From: Phycisphaeraceae bacterium
Lineage (GTDB): Bacteria > Planctomycetota > Phycisphaerae > Phycisphaerales > Phycisphaeraceae
Length of the DNA stretch: 64,000 nt
Assembly (NCBI GenBank): GCA_029260715.1
Contig: JAJDCS010000014.1
Coordinates: 148,802 to 212,801 of the forward strand
Direction of reading: 5' to 3'
Part shown: positions 1 to 8,343 of the stretch, piece by piece
Layout of the letters: every line of letters begins with the position of its first letter
Position numbering within the stretch: position 1 is the first letter of the stretch
The notes under the pieces: generated by a model
Seen by the model: the letters and a program-made list of their open reading frames with translations, nothing else
Database searches by the model: none
Told to the model about the DNA's origin: nothing
Position numbers and translations under genes: made by a program

Positions 1-2
1 TT

Positions 3-551
3 CCGGCCGTCGTGGGGCTAAGCTTCTGGGCAAACTACGATGTGGAGGCGGCTAACTTCGGCGCTGCCTTGGGCGGTGCCCTTGGCAAGGGCGTGGTTTT
101 CTCGGTTGTGGCGACGCTGGTCGTATTCGGAATCTGGGCGGTCGGTGGGGCGGTCCGCTTGACGGGCCTGCTGGGGCGGCTGTTGCACATTGTCTGGCTG
201 CCGGCGTTCCTGGCACCGATGATCCTCAAGCACGACCCGTACATGTGGATCGGCATGCCGGGCTTGTACGGCCAACGCTGGCTGCTGCTGGCGTTGACGG
301 CGCTGCCGGGGTTGGCGTACCTGGTAATCGCGAAGCCCAAGGATGAGTTCGGCTATGTGATTGACGACAACCCGGTACACGCCAACTCGCTGGAATGGGC
401 CACGACGTCGCCGCCGCCGCACCTGAATTTCGACCACATCCCCACGGTTTATCGCGGGCCTTATGAATACAGCTCGCCCGTGGTCGAAGAAGACTACCTC
501 ACCCAGGTACACGTATTGCCCGCTGGCGTGGTGGAGCCCAGCGGTCATTAA
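3..551 (+). CDS. ctaD: Cytochrome c oxidase subunit I, C-terminal part (5' end outside window)
   Basis: The reading frame is open to the left edge, so this is the 3' part of a longer gene. The last ~70 residues carry the tail typical of haem-copper oxidase subunit I: ANSLEWATTSPPP followed by NFDHIPTVYRGPYEYS. Before it lie about three hydrophobic segments. Subunit I holds the haem a and haem a3-CuB centres in the membrane and reduces O2, but none of the haem ligands lie in this fragment. Identity rests on the tail motif and on the downstream haem A synthase, haem O synthase and subunits III and IV. The helices just before the tail are not a textbook match, so an extended subunit I is possible. 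Confidence 0.72.
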   Translation, partial: PAVVGLSFWANYDVEAANFGAALGGALGKGVVFSVVATLVVFGIWAVGGAVRLTGLLGRLLHIVWLPAFLAPMILKHDPYMWIGMPGLYGQRWLLLALTALPGLAYLVIAKPKDEFGYVIDDNPVHANSLEWATTSPPPHLNFDHIPTVYRGPYEYSSPVVEEDYLTQVHVLPAGVVEPSGH

Positions 552-636
552 GGAAACGACGCGCGTGACGATTTAACACGGCGGGTTATCAACCGCTAGA
601 TCGAACAGCCGCCACCGTTTGAACCGAGTCCAGGGA

Positions 637-1809
637 ATGAGTCCACAGCAAACACACGACCCTGAACGATCACCGGCTGACTGGCGTCAAGCCGTGGGTA
701 CGCCCGATGCGTACCACGACGCGGATCACCCCTTCCGCTATTCCTCTTGGCTGCACGCGTTCGCCATTGTGCTGGTGATCGCGACGTTCGCGTTGATCAC
801 GCTGGGGGGCACGGTCACCAGCAAGGGCGTGGGCTTGTCCGTGCCCGATTGGCCGACGACGTACGGTGAGAACATGTTCCTGTTCCCGCCCTCGAAGTGG
901 AAGGGCGGTGTTTTTTGGGAGCACACACACCGGCTGCTTGGCGCGGCGGTGGGGCTGCTGACCATCGGGATGGCGGCTTGGCTGTGGCGGGTCCAGCGTT
1001 CGCGCCGTTGGCTGGGAAAGCTGGGCGTCGCGGCTGTGGTTTTAGTGGTTGTGCAAGGGGTGATGGGGGGGCTGCGTGTCACGGAGATGTCGCCGGCGCT
1101 TGGCGTGTTGCACGGCGTGACGGCTCAGTTGTTTTTGGGTGTGACGGTCGTGATCGCCGGTGCCACCAGCCGGTGGTGGCACGAAGCCGTGGCGTACACC
1201 ACCGAGCAGCGACACGACTACGGCTTCCACACGCGGTTTAGCCGTAAGCTCCGCTACGCGTCGCTGGCGTTGCTGGGCGTGTTGCTTATTCAGCTTGTGC
1301 TGGGCGCGTCCATGCGTCACAGCGGCTCTCGTTTGGCCATCCCCGACTTCCCCGCTGCTTACGGCGGAGTGATCCCACCACTAACCACGCAGGGCCTCCA
1401 AGACGCGATCGACGCCCAACCCTACGAGCGGCACACGCAGTATTTTTCGCCCTTGCAGGTCGGCGTTCACTTCGCCCATCGCTTGTGGGCGGTGGGTGTG
1501 GTTGCGGCCGCGTGTTGGTTGCTGGCCAGGCTGGCGGTTGAAGCGCCGGGCGACCCCCGGCTGACCGGCCCGATGACCGCGTTGGCGGGGCTGCTGCTGT
1601 TCCAGCTTGCGCTGGGGGCGCTGGTAATCTGGAGCGGGTCAACCACGTTGAACAACGACATCGCCACGACGCACCAGGCCACGGGCGCGGCGATTTTTGC
1701 TACGGCTACGCTGTTGGCGCTTCGCGTGCACGTGATGCCGCCGTTACACCGCAAGTATTTTTACGCCTCGTCGCGCACCGCCGTCTCATGGAAGGGAGCG
1801 TCCGCATGA
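637..1809 (+). CDS. ctaA: Haem A synthase (CtaA/COX15 family)
   Basis: Membrane monooxygenase that converts haem O to haem A for cytochrome oxidase. The ~390-residue protein has about eight hydrophobic helices. Paired haem-ligand histidines are visible in WEHTHRLLG (near residue 97), VLHGVTAQ, HFAHRLWAVG and TTHQATGAA. The two halves are internally related: each has a PDWP or PDFP motif (VPDWPTTYG and IPDFPAAYGG), as expected for the duplicated four-helix fold. The ATG at 637 is preferred; an in-frame TTG lies at 619. The stop overlaps the ctaB start (ATGA), which implies translational coupling. Confidence 0.92.
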   Translation: MSPQQTHDPERSPADWRQAVGTPDAYHDADHPFRYSSWLHAFAIVLVIATFALITLGGTVTSKGVGLSVPDWPTTYGENMFLFPPSKWKGGVFWEHTHRLLGAAVGLLTIGMAAWLWRVQRSRRWLGKLGVAAVVLVVVQGVMGGLRVTEMSPALGVLHGVTAQLFLGVTVVIAGATSRWWHEAVAYTTEQRHDYGFHTRFSRKLRYASLALLGVLLIQLVLGASMRHSGSRLAIPDFPAAYGGVIPPLTTQGLQDAIDAQPYERHTQYFSPLQVGVHFAHRLWAVGVVAAACWLLARLAVEAPGDPRLTGPMTALAGLLLFQLALGALVIWSGSTTLNNDIATTHQATGAAIFATATLLALRVHVMPPLHRKYFYASSRTAVSWKGASA

Positions 1810-2750
1810 CACAACTCACCAGCCGCATCACCAACGCCTTGCTGCCCCGCCACCTGTCCAATCAGGCCGGCGCCGCAACGCGGCTGTCCGACTTAGCGGC
1901 GCTGACCAAGCTGCGGTTGTCTTCGATGGTCGTGCTCACGGGCGGCATCGGTTTCGCCATCGGCGCCAAGCGGGTGGGGCTAAACGGTTGGCCTTGGGTT
2001 GACATGATCGCCACGCTCGGCGGGCTGACGCTGTCGTGCATGGGGGCGATTGTCTTTAACCAGGTCTACGAACGCCGCACCGACGCGCTGATGAGCCGTA
2101 CGCAAGACCGCCCGTTGCCCGCCGGGCGCATGACCCTGGCCCAGGCGGTGCTGTGGGGCATCGCGCTGTGCGGGGCGGGCACGCTGCTATTGGTAATCGG
2201 CTCCAACCAACTGACCGTCTTGCTGAACCTGTTCACCATCGGCAGCTACGCATTGGTGTACACCCCGATGAAGCGGCTGACGAGTTTGTCCACGGTGATC
2301 GGCGCTGTGCCGGGCGCTTTGCCGCCGGTCATGGGGTACACCGCGGTGACGGGCGCCTGGGGCCCCGAGGCGTGGTTGCTGTTTGGCATCTTGTTTTTGT
2401 GGCAGTTGCCGCACTTCCTGGCCATCGCCTGGCTCTACCGCGACCAATACGCCCGCGCCGGTATGGCCATGCTGCCTGTCATCGACCCCACCGGCGCCAG
2501 CACGTTCCGGCAGATCTTCTTGGGCTGCCTGGCGTTGATCCCGCTGAGCCTGCTGCCGACTATGTGGGGCGTTACCGGGTTGGTTTACTTTTACACCGTG
2601 TTGGCGGCGGGTGTGGCGTTTCTGGCGTTCGGGCTTGCGTTGATCGTCACGCGCTCGCCGCGTTGCGCCCGGGCGATGTTCTTGGCGTCGCTTGTGTACC
2701 TGCCGCTGGTCTACGCGCTGATGCTGATCGACTACGCCCCGGCGGGTTGA
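1806..2750 (+). CDS. ctaB: Protoheme IX farnesyltransferase (haem O synthase)
   Basis: UbiA-family prenyltransferase that adds farnesyl to protohaem IX to give haem O, the substrate of the preceding CtaA. The Asp-rich catalytic motif is clear: FNQVYERRTDALMSRTQDRP, where the family pattern is NxxxDxxxDxxMxRTxxRPL. A second polar loop has WLYRDQYARAGMAMLPV. About nine membrane segments are seen over ~314 residues, the normal family length. The start at 1806 follows GGAAGGGAG at 1790-1799 and overlaps the ctaA stop as ATGA. Confidence 0.94.
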   Translation: MTQLTSRITNALLPRHLSNQAGAATRLSDLAALTKLRLSSMVVLTGGIGFAIGAKRVGLNGWPWVDMIATLGGLTLSCMGAIVFNQVYERRTDALMSRTQDRPLPAGRMTLAQAVLWGIALCGAGTLLLVIGSNQLTVLLNLFTIGSYALVYTPMKRLTSLSTVIGAVPGALPPVMGYTAVTGAWGPEAWLLFGILFLWQLPHFLAIAWLYRDQYARAGMAMLPVIDPTGASTFRQIFLGCLALIPLSLLPTMWGVTGLVYFYTVLAAGVAFLAFGLALIVTRSPRCARAMFLASLVYLPLVYALMLIDYAPAG

Positions 2751-2833
2751 GGCTGTTTGAGTTTCCCGCTGGTGCGGGTGTTATTTGAAAATCAGTCGGC
2801 CAAGCCGGCTTAACTGAACGAGGAACCACGACC

Positions 2834-3463
2834 ATGTCACACGCGACGGCTCACCACGGCGGCTCGGACGACGGCCCGCTCATGGCCCACGGCTCGGTCT
2901 TGAATTTAGGTATCCCCAACGGCAAAATCGCCATATGGCTGTTCCTGGCCTCGGAGGTCATGTTCTTCACCGGGCTCATCGGCGCCTACATCGTCACGCG
3001 GTTCGGCCAGGCACCGGGTAACTGGCCACAACCGCACATCACGCTCAATGTCCCACTGACCGCTTTTAATACGTTCCTGCTGATCTGCTCAAGCGTCACG
3101 CTGGTGTGGGGGCTCCAATCCATCCAAGCCGGCGACCGCGCCAAAGGCAACTGGGGGCTTTTCTTGACCACGGTGATCGGTGCGGTTTTCGTCGGTGTGC
3201 AGGCTTACGAGTATTACGAGTTGTGGGGCCACCGCGGCATGCGGCCGGATACTAACATTTTTGGCAGCTGCTTCTACACCATGACCGGTTTCCACGGCCT
3301 GCACGTGGCGGGGGGCGTGATCGCCATGGCCATCGTGACGTGCATGGGCCTGGCCGGGAAGTTCAACCCCAAGTCCTACGCCGCGGTCGAGTTGACCGGG
3401 CTGTATTGGCACTTCGTTGACCTGGTGTGGATTATCTTGTTCGCGATCGTGTACCTGATGTAG
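2834..3463 (+). CDS. ctaE: Cytochrome c oxidase subunit III
   Basis: Membrane subunit of the aa3/caa3-type terminal oxidase. The 209-residue protein has five or more helices with signatures WLFLASEVMFFTGLIGAY, FYTMTGFHGLHVAGG and LYWHFVDLVWIILF. Short subunit III proteins of this size are normal in bacteria with caa3-type oxidases. The start follows CGAGGAACC. It lies 83 bp after ctaB; a small CCCGC/GCGGG hairpin at about 2764-2777 lies in that gap. Confidence 0.93.
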   Translation: MSHATAHHGGSDDGPLMAHGSVLNLGIPNGKIAIWLFLASEVMFFTGLIGAYIVTRFGQAPGNWPQPHITLNVPLTAFNTFLLICSSVTLVWGLQSIQAGDRAKGNWGLFLTTVIGAVFVGVQAYEYYELWGHRGMRPDTNIFGSCFYTMTGFHGLHVAGGVIAMAIVTCMGLAGKFNPKSYAAVELTGLYWHFVDLVWIILFAIVYLM

Positions 3464-3526
3464 ATCAAATAAGCTGGGACAGCCGGTCAAGCACCGCCCA
3501 CCAGCGAGCCGAATGAAGGGATAGCT

Positions 3527-3928
3527 ATGGCAGATAAAAACCACCAGGTCCCGCTGTGGGGATTGTTCTTGGCGTTGTTGGCCCTGACTGCGGCTGAGGT
3601 CGTGCTGTTCGAGGTCTGGTCTCGCAACCAGTGGATGATGCCCAAGTATGCCATGGTCCTGCTGCTGCTGATCTTCACCCTCCCCAAGGCGATGATCGTG
3701 CTGATCTACTTCATGCACTTGAAGTTCGAGCGGCCGTTGGTGGTCATCCTGGCAATCGTGCCGTTTATCATGTGCTTCGTGGCGGTGCTGCCAATACTGA
3801 CTGACATCGTCACGCTCCGCAGCGACTCGTACAACAACGTCGATGGCCTGCGCGAATTCATGCCCGGCAGCGACCACTCAGGCCACGATGAGCACGACGA
3901 CCACGCCGCGGACGACGACGGGTATTAG
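3527..3928 (+). CDS. ctaF: Cytochrome c oxidase subunit IV-type small membrane protein
   Basis: The 133-residue protein has three hydrophobic segments (residues ~10-30, 40-62 and 70-90) and the family-typical LPKAMIVLIYFMHLKFE around the second helix. It belongs to the bacterial subunit IV (CtaF) family, which stabilises the oxidase. The C-terminus is an acidic, His-rich tail (DHSGHDEHDDHAADDDG) that could bind metal; that is inference. It is the last gene of the oxidase cluster, followed 26 bp later by a strong terminator. The start follows GAAGGGATAGCT. Confidence 0.88.
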   Translation: MADKNHQVPLWGLFLALLALTAAEVVLFEVWSRNQWMMPKYAMVLLLLIFTLPKAMIVLIYFMHLKFERPLVVILAIVPFIMCFVAVLPILTDIVTLRSDSYNNVDGLREFMPGSDHSGHDEHDDHAADDDGY

Positions 3929-3954
3929 CCCAACCCTCACAAAAACCCCAACCC

Positions 3955-3978
3955 AGGCAGGCCCCGGCCTGCCTTTTT
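3955..3978 (+). terminator. Rho-independent terminator of the cytochrome oxidase cluster
   Basis: AGGCAGGCC (3955-3963) pairs perfectly with GGCCTGCCT (3966-3974), giving an 8-9 bp GC-rich stem and a tight loop, followed by a T run to 3978. It directly follows the subunit IV gene. Confidence 0.88.
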
Positions 3979-3984
3979 GTATAT

Positions 3985-5124
3985 ATGATGAGGGGTATGA
4001 GCCCAGTCCAAGAGCCATCCGTGACACAACCCCCGCCCGACACTCACGCCCCGAGTGAGCACACCGGCGACACCCCCGCCCAGCCCTCAGCGGCAGACAC
4101 CGACCAATCCAACGCGGTCGCCGTCGAGCACCTAAGCTTTCAGTTCCCGCCGGGGCGTCCGTCAAGGCGGAAAAAGCACAGCGCGGCGCCCGGGCACGGC
4201 GACGCCCCGGCTGGCGAACCCCCGCGTGCGGTGCTGGCGTTGGACGACGTGAGTTTTCAAGTCCCGCGTGGTGAGGTCTTCGGCGTGCTGGGCCCCAACG
4301 GCAGCGGCAAGACCACGCTATTTCGGATTCTCTCAACGCTGCTCCGCCCCGCTCAGGGGCGGGTGCGGGTGCTTGGTCACGACCTGGCTGGCGAGCCCCA
4401 CCTGGTGCGCGCACAACTTGGCGTGGTGTTCCAGATGCCCAGTTTGGATATCAAGCTCACCGCGCGTGAGAACATGCTTTGCCAGGGTCGGCTGTACGGG
4501 CTTGGCGGACGGAAGCTACGAGAGAAAGCCGATCATCTGCTGGAGCAAGCCGGGCTGCTCGACCGTGCCGACGCGTTTGTGGAGACGTTTAGCGGGGGCA
4601 TGCGTCGCCGCGTGGAGCTAGCCAAGGCCATGCTGCACGACCCGCCGTTGCTGCTGCTGGATGAGCCCTCGACCGGCCTGGACGTGGGCGCCCAGCGTCA
4701 ACTGTGGTCGTATCTATATAAGCTGCGTCAAGAACAAGGCGTGACCATTGCCCTGACCACGCACCTGATGGAAGAGGCCGACCGCTGCGACCGCTTGGCT
4801 TTTCTGGCTGACGGGCGGCTTGTGACGATCGACACGCCCGGCAACCTCAAGGCGCGCATCGGCGGGGACGTGGTCACGGTCGAGCCCAACGAGGCCCACG
4901 CCGACAGCCTAACGCAAGCGATCGCCGGCCGCTTCGGGCCTTGGGCCAAGGGCGCGTCGCCCACGCTTGTTGATTACCGCATCCGCTTTGAGAAGCCCGA
5001 CGGCGCCAAGCTTGTCCCGGCGCTGATCGCCACATTCCCCGATCAGATCAACAGCGTCACCGTCGGCCGCCCGACGCTCGAAGACGTGTTCATGCACCTG
5101 ACGGGCCAGCGGTTGTGGCAGTAG
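3985..5124 (+). CDS. ABC transporter ATP-binding protein (ABC-2/DrrA-like)
   Basis: Nucleotide-binding subunit of an ABC-2 type exporter. Walker A is LGPNGSGKTTLF (about residue 102), the signature is FSGGMRRRVELAKAM, Walker B is LLLLDEPSTGLD, and the H-loop is TTHLMEE. The C-terminal ~80 residues resemble the accessory domain of DrrA/CcmA-type ATPases, ending in TLEDVFMHLTGQ. The first ~45 residues are Pro/Thr-rich. A ~30-residue basic and Pro-rich insertion separates the first strand (VEHLSFQFPPG) from LDDVSFQVPRGEV. No permease follows, since the next gene is on the other strand. Three ATGs (3985, 3988, 3997) compete as start. Confidence 0.86.
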   Translation: MMRGMSPVQEPSVTQPPPDTHAPSEHTGDTPAQPSAADTDQSNAVAVEHLSFQFPPGRPSRRKKHSAAPGHGDAPAGEPPRAVLALDDVSFQVPRGEVFGVLGPNGSGKTTLFRILSTLLRPAQGRVRVLGHDLAGEPHLVRAQLGVVFQMPSLDIKLTARENMLCQGRLYGLGGRKLREKADHLLEQAGLLDRADAFVETFSGGMRRRVELAKAMLHDPPLLLLDEPSTGLDVGAQRQLWSYLYKLRQEQGVTIALTTHLMEEADRCDRLAFLADGRLVTIDTPGNLKARIGGDVVTVEPNEAHADSLTQAIAGRFGPWAKGASPTLVDYRIRFEKPDGAKLVPALIATFPDQINSVTVGRPTLEDVFMHLTGQRLWQ

Positions 5125-5178
5125 GTGGTCGCGGGGGTGCTTGATTCAAAAAAGAACGACCGAGCGGGTGTTAGGGTG

Positions 5179-5823
5179 TCACGCCGATTCGTTTGTTTCG
5201 GCAAGCGCTTGCTCTCGGTAGTCGGGCGATAGTTGCAGGATTGTCCGCCTGATTTGATCGGGCTTTAGCTGGGCGTCGGATTGGCCGGCCTCGACGCAGC
5301 TACGCGGCATGCCGTTGACCGCGCACGTCTCGCCCAATTGTGTCAGCACCATGCCGCCCGCTTGGCGCACGGCGCGTGCCCCTTCGGTGCCGTCTCTGCC
5401 GATGCCGCTGAGGATCACCGCCAGCACACCGTCGCCGTACACAGCCGCGCACGACCGGAACAGCTCATCCGCGGACGGTTTGTAGACCAGTTCCTGAGGC
5501 TCTTTGTTGACCTCGATATTGGGGTGGGCCTGTCTTGTCCGGCAGACGCGCATGTGGTGGTGGCCCTTGCCGATGTAGGCGGTGCCGTTCAACACCGGCA
5601 TGGCGTCTTGGGCGTGGACGACGGTCAGCGGGCTGGACAGTTGCAAGCGGTTGGCGAAAGACTCGGTGAACGTTGGCGGCATGTGCTGGGCCACGAAGAC
5701 AGGCAGGGGCAGGTCGGCGGGCAGCCCCTTGAGGATTTCCTCCAACAGCCCCGGCCCACCGGTGCTCGAGCCGATCGCCACGGCTTTGAACCGGCCAAGC
5801 TCTATGGAAGGGATGTCCGACAT
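5179..5823 (-). CDS. CheB-type protein-glutamate methylesterase, catalytic domain only
   Basis: The 214-residue protein equals the CheB methylesterase domain, which demethylates or deamidates chemoreceptor glutamates. The catalytic Ser is in IGSSTGGPG, the His in VAQHMPP, and the Asp in LSGIGRDGTEGA. The N-terminal receiver domain of full-length CheB is absent, so phosphorylation control is missing or in trans. The ATG at 5823 follows GGAGCTGTG; an in-frame upstream ATG at 5856 lacks a good site. No cheA, cheR, cheW or receptor gene is nearby, so its substrate is open. Confidence 0.85.
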   Translation of the reverse strand: MSDIPSIELGRFKAVAIGSSTGGPGLLEEILKGLPADLPLPVFVAQHMPPTFTESFANRLQLSSPLTVVHAQDAMPVLNGTAYIGKGHHHMRVCRTRQAHPNIEVNKEPQELVYKPSADELFRSCAAVYGDGVLAVILSGIGRDGTEGARAVRQAGGMVLTQLGETCAVNGMPRSCVEAGQSDAQLKPDQIRRTILQLSPDYREQALAETNESA

Positions 5824-6107
5824 CACAGCTCCGTTTGCAACCGAGCACAAGCACACCGTCCACCACGGCGCGCACTAAAACCCACAGCCCAGAGGGTTGG
5901 AGTTGTTATCGGCAATTAACGGGGGTGACTGGATGCGTCTGTAGGGGTGGTAAGAGCTATCAGACGCCACCGACACGGCGCGTCGGCCAACACCGGGTCT
6001 TACAGAAAGCCAAACGTCGATCGTGGCGATCGATAGCGTTACAATACCGGCCCGGTTGGTGGACCGGGGGGGGAACGTCGTTTGACCTTATCATCGGAGC
6101 AGGCGCT

Positions 6108-8171
6108 TTGGATTCGGCGGCATCAGACACAGAACACAGCCCGGCACCGGCTGCGCCCGAGACGCGGGGCGCAGGTCCGTCCGGCGTCAGGGCGGTGATG
6201 CTGCTGGCGGGCGCGTTGGGTCTTGCGTTTTTATCGGCCTGCCTGCCGCTGCTGGACCGTGAGTCCGGTTTTTTTGTTTTAAAGCGTCTCGATACCAAGC
6301 AGACCGTGGCCACGCTGCCGGATTGGTTCATGGGTGGGCTGGTCGTCGCCGCGATGCTAGGCGGGCTGGGGGTGCTGTGGTCTCTCTTGAAAGACGCTAG
6401 GCTCCACGCCGCGCTGGGGTGGTGCTGGCGGTGGGTGGCGAGTCATTTTTTGTTGAGCCTGTTGCTGGTGGCGGTCATCGTCTGCGGGGCCATGGACGTT
6501 TACGAGTTGCTGTACGACCCGTTTAGCCGCAAGCACGGGCTGCGCCCGTGGATGCTGCGCGAAGATGTGCAGGGGTGGATGATGTTGGCCGCGGTGGTCC
6601 TGGGCGGGTTGGCGTTGTCGGCGGTGTCCGGCCAAGCGCAATGGACGGGCCGTTTGGCGGATCGATTTGATAACAACGTGCGGGGCCGGGGTGTTTATTG
6701 GTGGGTGTTGGCGGCGTTGGTGCCGCTGGCGCTTGGTACGGCGATGGCTGGGGTGGCGCTGGAGGGCATTCCCCATTTCAGCGATTCGCTGACCTACCTG
6801 ATGCAGGGCCGCATCTTGCACTCGGGGCGGCTGTGGGTTGAAGCGCCCGAGCACATCGAGCTTTTCCAGCACAGCTTATTCTTCATTGAGACGGACGGGC
6901 GTTTTTACGGGAAATACCCGATCGGCTGGCCGACCATTCTTGGCACATTCGACGCGGGTGGGGTTGGTTTTGCGGCTAACGCGGTGTTGGCTGGGTTGGC
7001 GGCGGTTCTTACGGGGTTGCTGGCTCGCGAATTCGCGTCCCCGCGTGTGGCGGTGTTGGCGGCGCTGCTGTTTGGGGTATCGCCTTGGGTATGGTTCAAC
7101 GGTGCGAACTTCGCGTCGCATGTGTCGGCGGCCTGCGCGGTGACCGGGTTTATGTGGTTGTACCTGTCGGCCAGGCGGACGGATAGTTTCGCGTGCGCTT
7201 TGGGAGCGGGGCTGGTGCTGGGTGCGGCGGTGCTGATCCGCCCGTTTGACGCGGCGATGTTCGCTTTGCCGGTGGCGTTGCTGGTGTTGGTGGATATGGT
7301 GCGTCGCCCCAAGAAGTGGCTGATCCTCGGGCCTGTCATCGCGGTGGGGGCGCTGGTGGGCGTGGGTATTTATCTGTGGGTGAACGCCAACACCACCGGG
7401 GGGGCGTTCAAGAGCCCTTACGCTGAAGAATCGCGTTGGGACAAAGACTGGAACCCTTCGCCGCTGTCGATGCTGGCGAGGCTGGCGTTTCAGTGGGCGG
7501 AGTTGAATAGCCGCGTGCCGGGCTGGGGGATCGGGGGGTTGACGGTGGCGGTGCTGGGCGCGATCGCGGCTGGGCCGGTGTGGCGCACGGCGGGGCTGAG
7601 GTTGCTGGCCGCTTCCACGGTGCTGTTTTTTGTCGGCTGCACCGCGTTTGGGTTTACCAACGTCTGGTGGGGGCCACGCTGGTTGGCGCCTGTGACACCG
7701 TTGCTTGCGGTTTTGGCTGCTCAACTGGTCGACCGTGTGATCGCTCAGCTTATGGCGCCCATGGCTGGGCAGATCAAAGACGCCGGGGCGTCGTGCGCCG
7801 CGCAGCTGGCGGTGTGCGTGATGGCGGCTGGGCTGGTGATTGGCGCCGGGTGCCGGTACGCGGGGCAATTCTATCAGCACGCTGTATCGCCGCCGCACTT
7901 GGTTTCTTCGCAGGCACACCGGGCGGTTGTGGAAGCGGGCATCGACCACGCGGTGGTCGGCCTGCCGCCTGCGGGTGAGTTCGCGCCGCTGGACGCACGC
8001 GCGGGGATGGTCTACATGGGCGTGCCGTTTGAGAGCAACACGGTGGTCTACGTCAGGGCGGTGCCCAACTGGGTCCGATATGCAAACGAGTGTTTTCCCG
8101 GAAGAGCGGTTTATAAAATCCAGCCCGATCCAAACGGCACAAATGGATTGATCATCCGGGCTGTACAATGA
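6108..8171 (+). CDS. Polytopic membrane glycosyltransferase-like protein (GT39/ArnT-type fold)
   Basis: About 687 residues with roughly 12 hydrophobic helices. The layout matches lipid-linked sugar transferases of the PMT/ArnT superfamily: a periplasmic loop early on (YLMQGRILHSGRLWVEAPE), FYGKYPIGWP, then helices with SPWVWFNGANFASH, and late FTNVWWGPRWLAPVTPLLAVLA. Such enzymes use polyprenyl-phosphate sugars to glycosylate proteins or lipids on the outer face of the membrane. The TTG at 6108 follows GGAGCAGG; the frame is open upstream but that part has no coding character. The following GT2 gene may supply its donor. The exact acceptor is unknown. Confidence 0.7.
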   Translation: MDSAASDTEHSPAPAAPETRGAGPSGVRAVMLLAGALGLAFLSACLPLLDRESGFFVLKRLDTKQTVATLPDWFMGGLVVAAMLGGLGVLWSLLKDARLHAALGWCWRWVASHFLLSLLLVAVIVCGAMDVYELLYDPFSRKHGLRPWMLREDVQGWMMLAAVVLGGLALSAVSGQAQWTGRLADRFDNNVRGRGVYWWVLAALVPLALGTAMAGVALEGIPHFSDSLTYLMQGRILHSGRLWVEAPEHIELFQHSLFFIETDGRFYGKYPIGWPTILGTFDAGGVGFAANAVLAGLAAVLTGLLAREFASPRVAVLAALLFGVSPWVWFNGANFASHVSAACAVTGFMWLYLSARRTDSFACALGAGLVLGAAVLIRPFDAAMFALPVALLVLVDMVRRPKKWLILGPVIAVGALVGVGIYLWVNANTTGGAFKSPYAEESRWDKDWNPSPLSMLARLAFQWAELNSRVPGWGIGGLTVAVLGAIAAGPVWRTAGLRLLAASTVLFFVGCTAFGFTNVWWGPRWLAPVTPLLAVLAAQLVDRVIAQLMAPMAGQIKDAGASCAAQLAVCVMAAGLVIGAGCRYAGQFYQHAVSPPHLVSSQAHRAVVEAGIDHAVVGLPPAGEFAPLDARAGMVYMGVPFESNTVVYVRAVPNWVRYANECFPGRAVYKIQPDPNGTNGLIIRAVQ

Positions 8172-8343
8172 ACATGGCGGTTGGAGGCGTTAATGACTAT
8201 TCGTCACACACAAACCGCACGATCTTACCGTTTGAGAATATATGTCTTTGTATTGGCCGGGCAATCACTTAGAATGGCACGGGAGGCGACGGCCCCGATG
8301 GTGAGGGGCTGATTTTTAGTCACTTGGATCAAAGGCGGGTTTT

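Noticed and set aside
3089..3877. 262-residue minus-strand frame opposite cytochrome oxidase genes
   Set aside because: His/Gln/Arg/Asp-rich shadow of subunits III and IV, which are clearly coding.
6876..8168. 430-residue minus-strand open frame opposite the membrane glycosyltransferase gene
   Set aside because: Arg/Pro/His/Gln-rich translation typical of the antisense of GC-rich coding DNA; no domain or ribosome site. The plus-strand gene has clear membrane helices.
8292..8317. Hairpin GCCCC/GGGGC plus T run between two glycosyltransferase genes as a terminator
   Set aside because: Stem is only 5 bp with an 8-nt loop, too weak to call; genes could still be co-transcribed.
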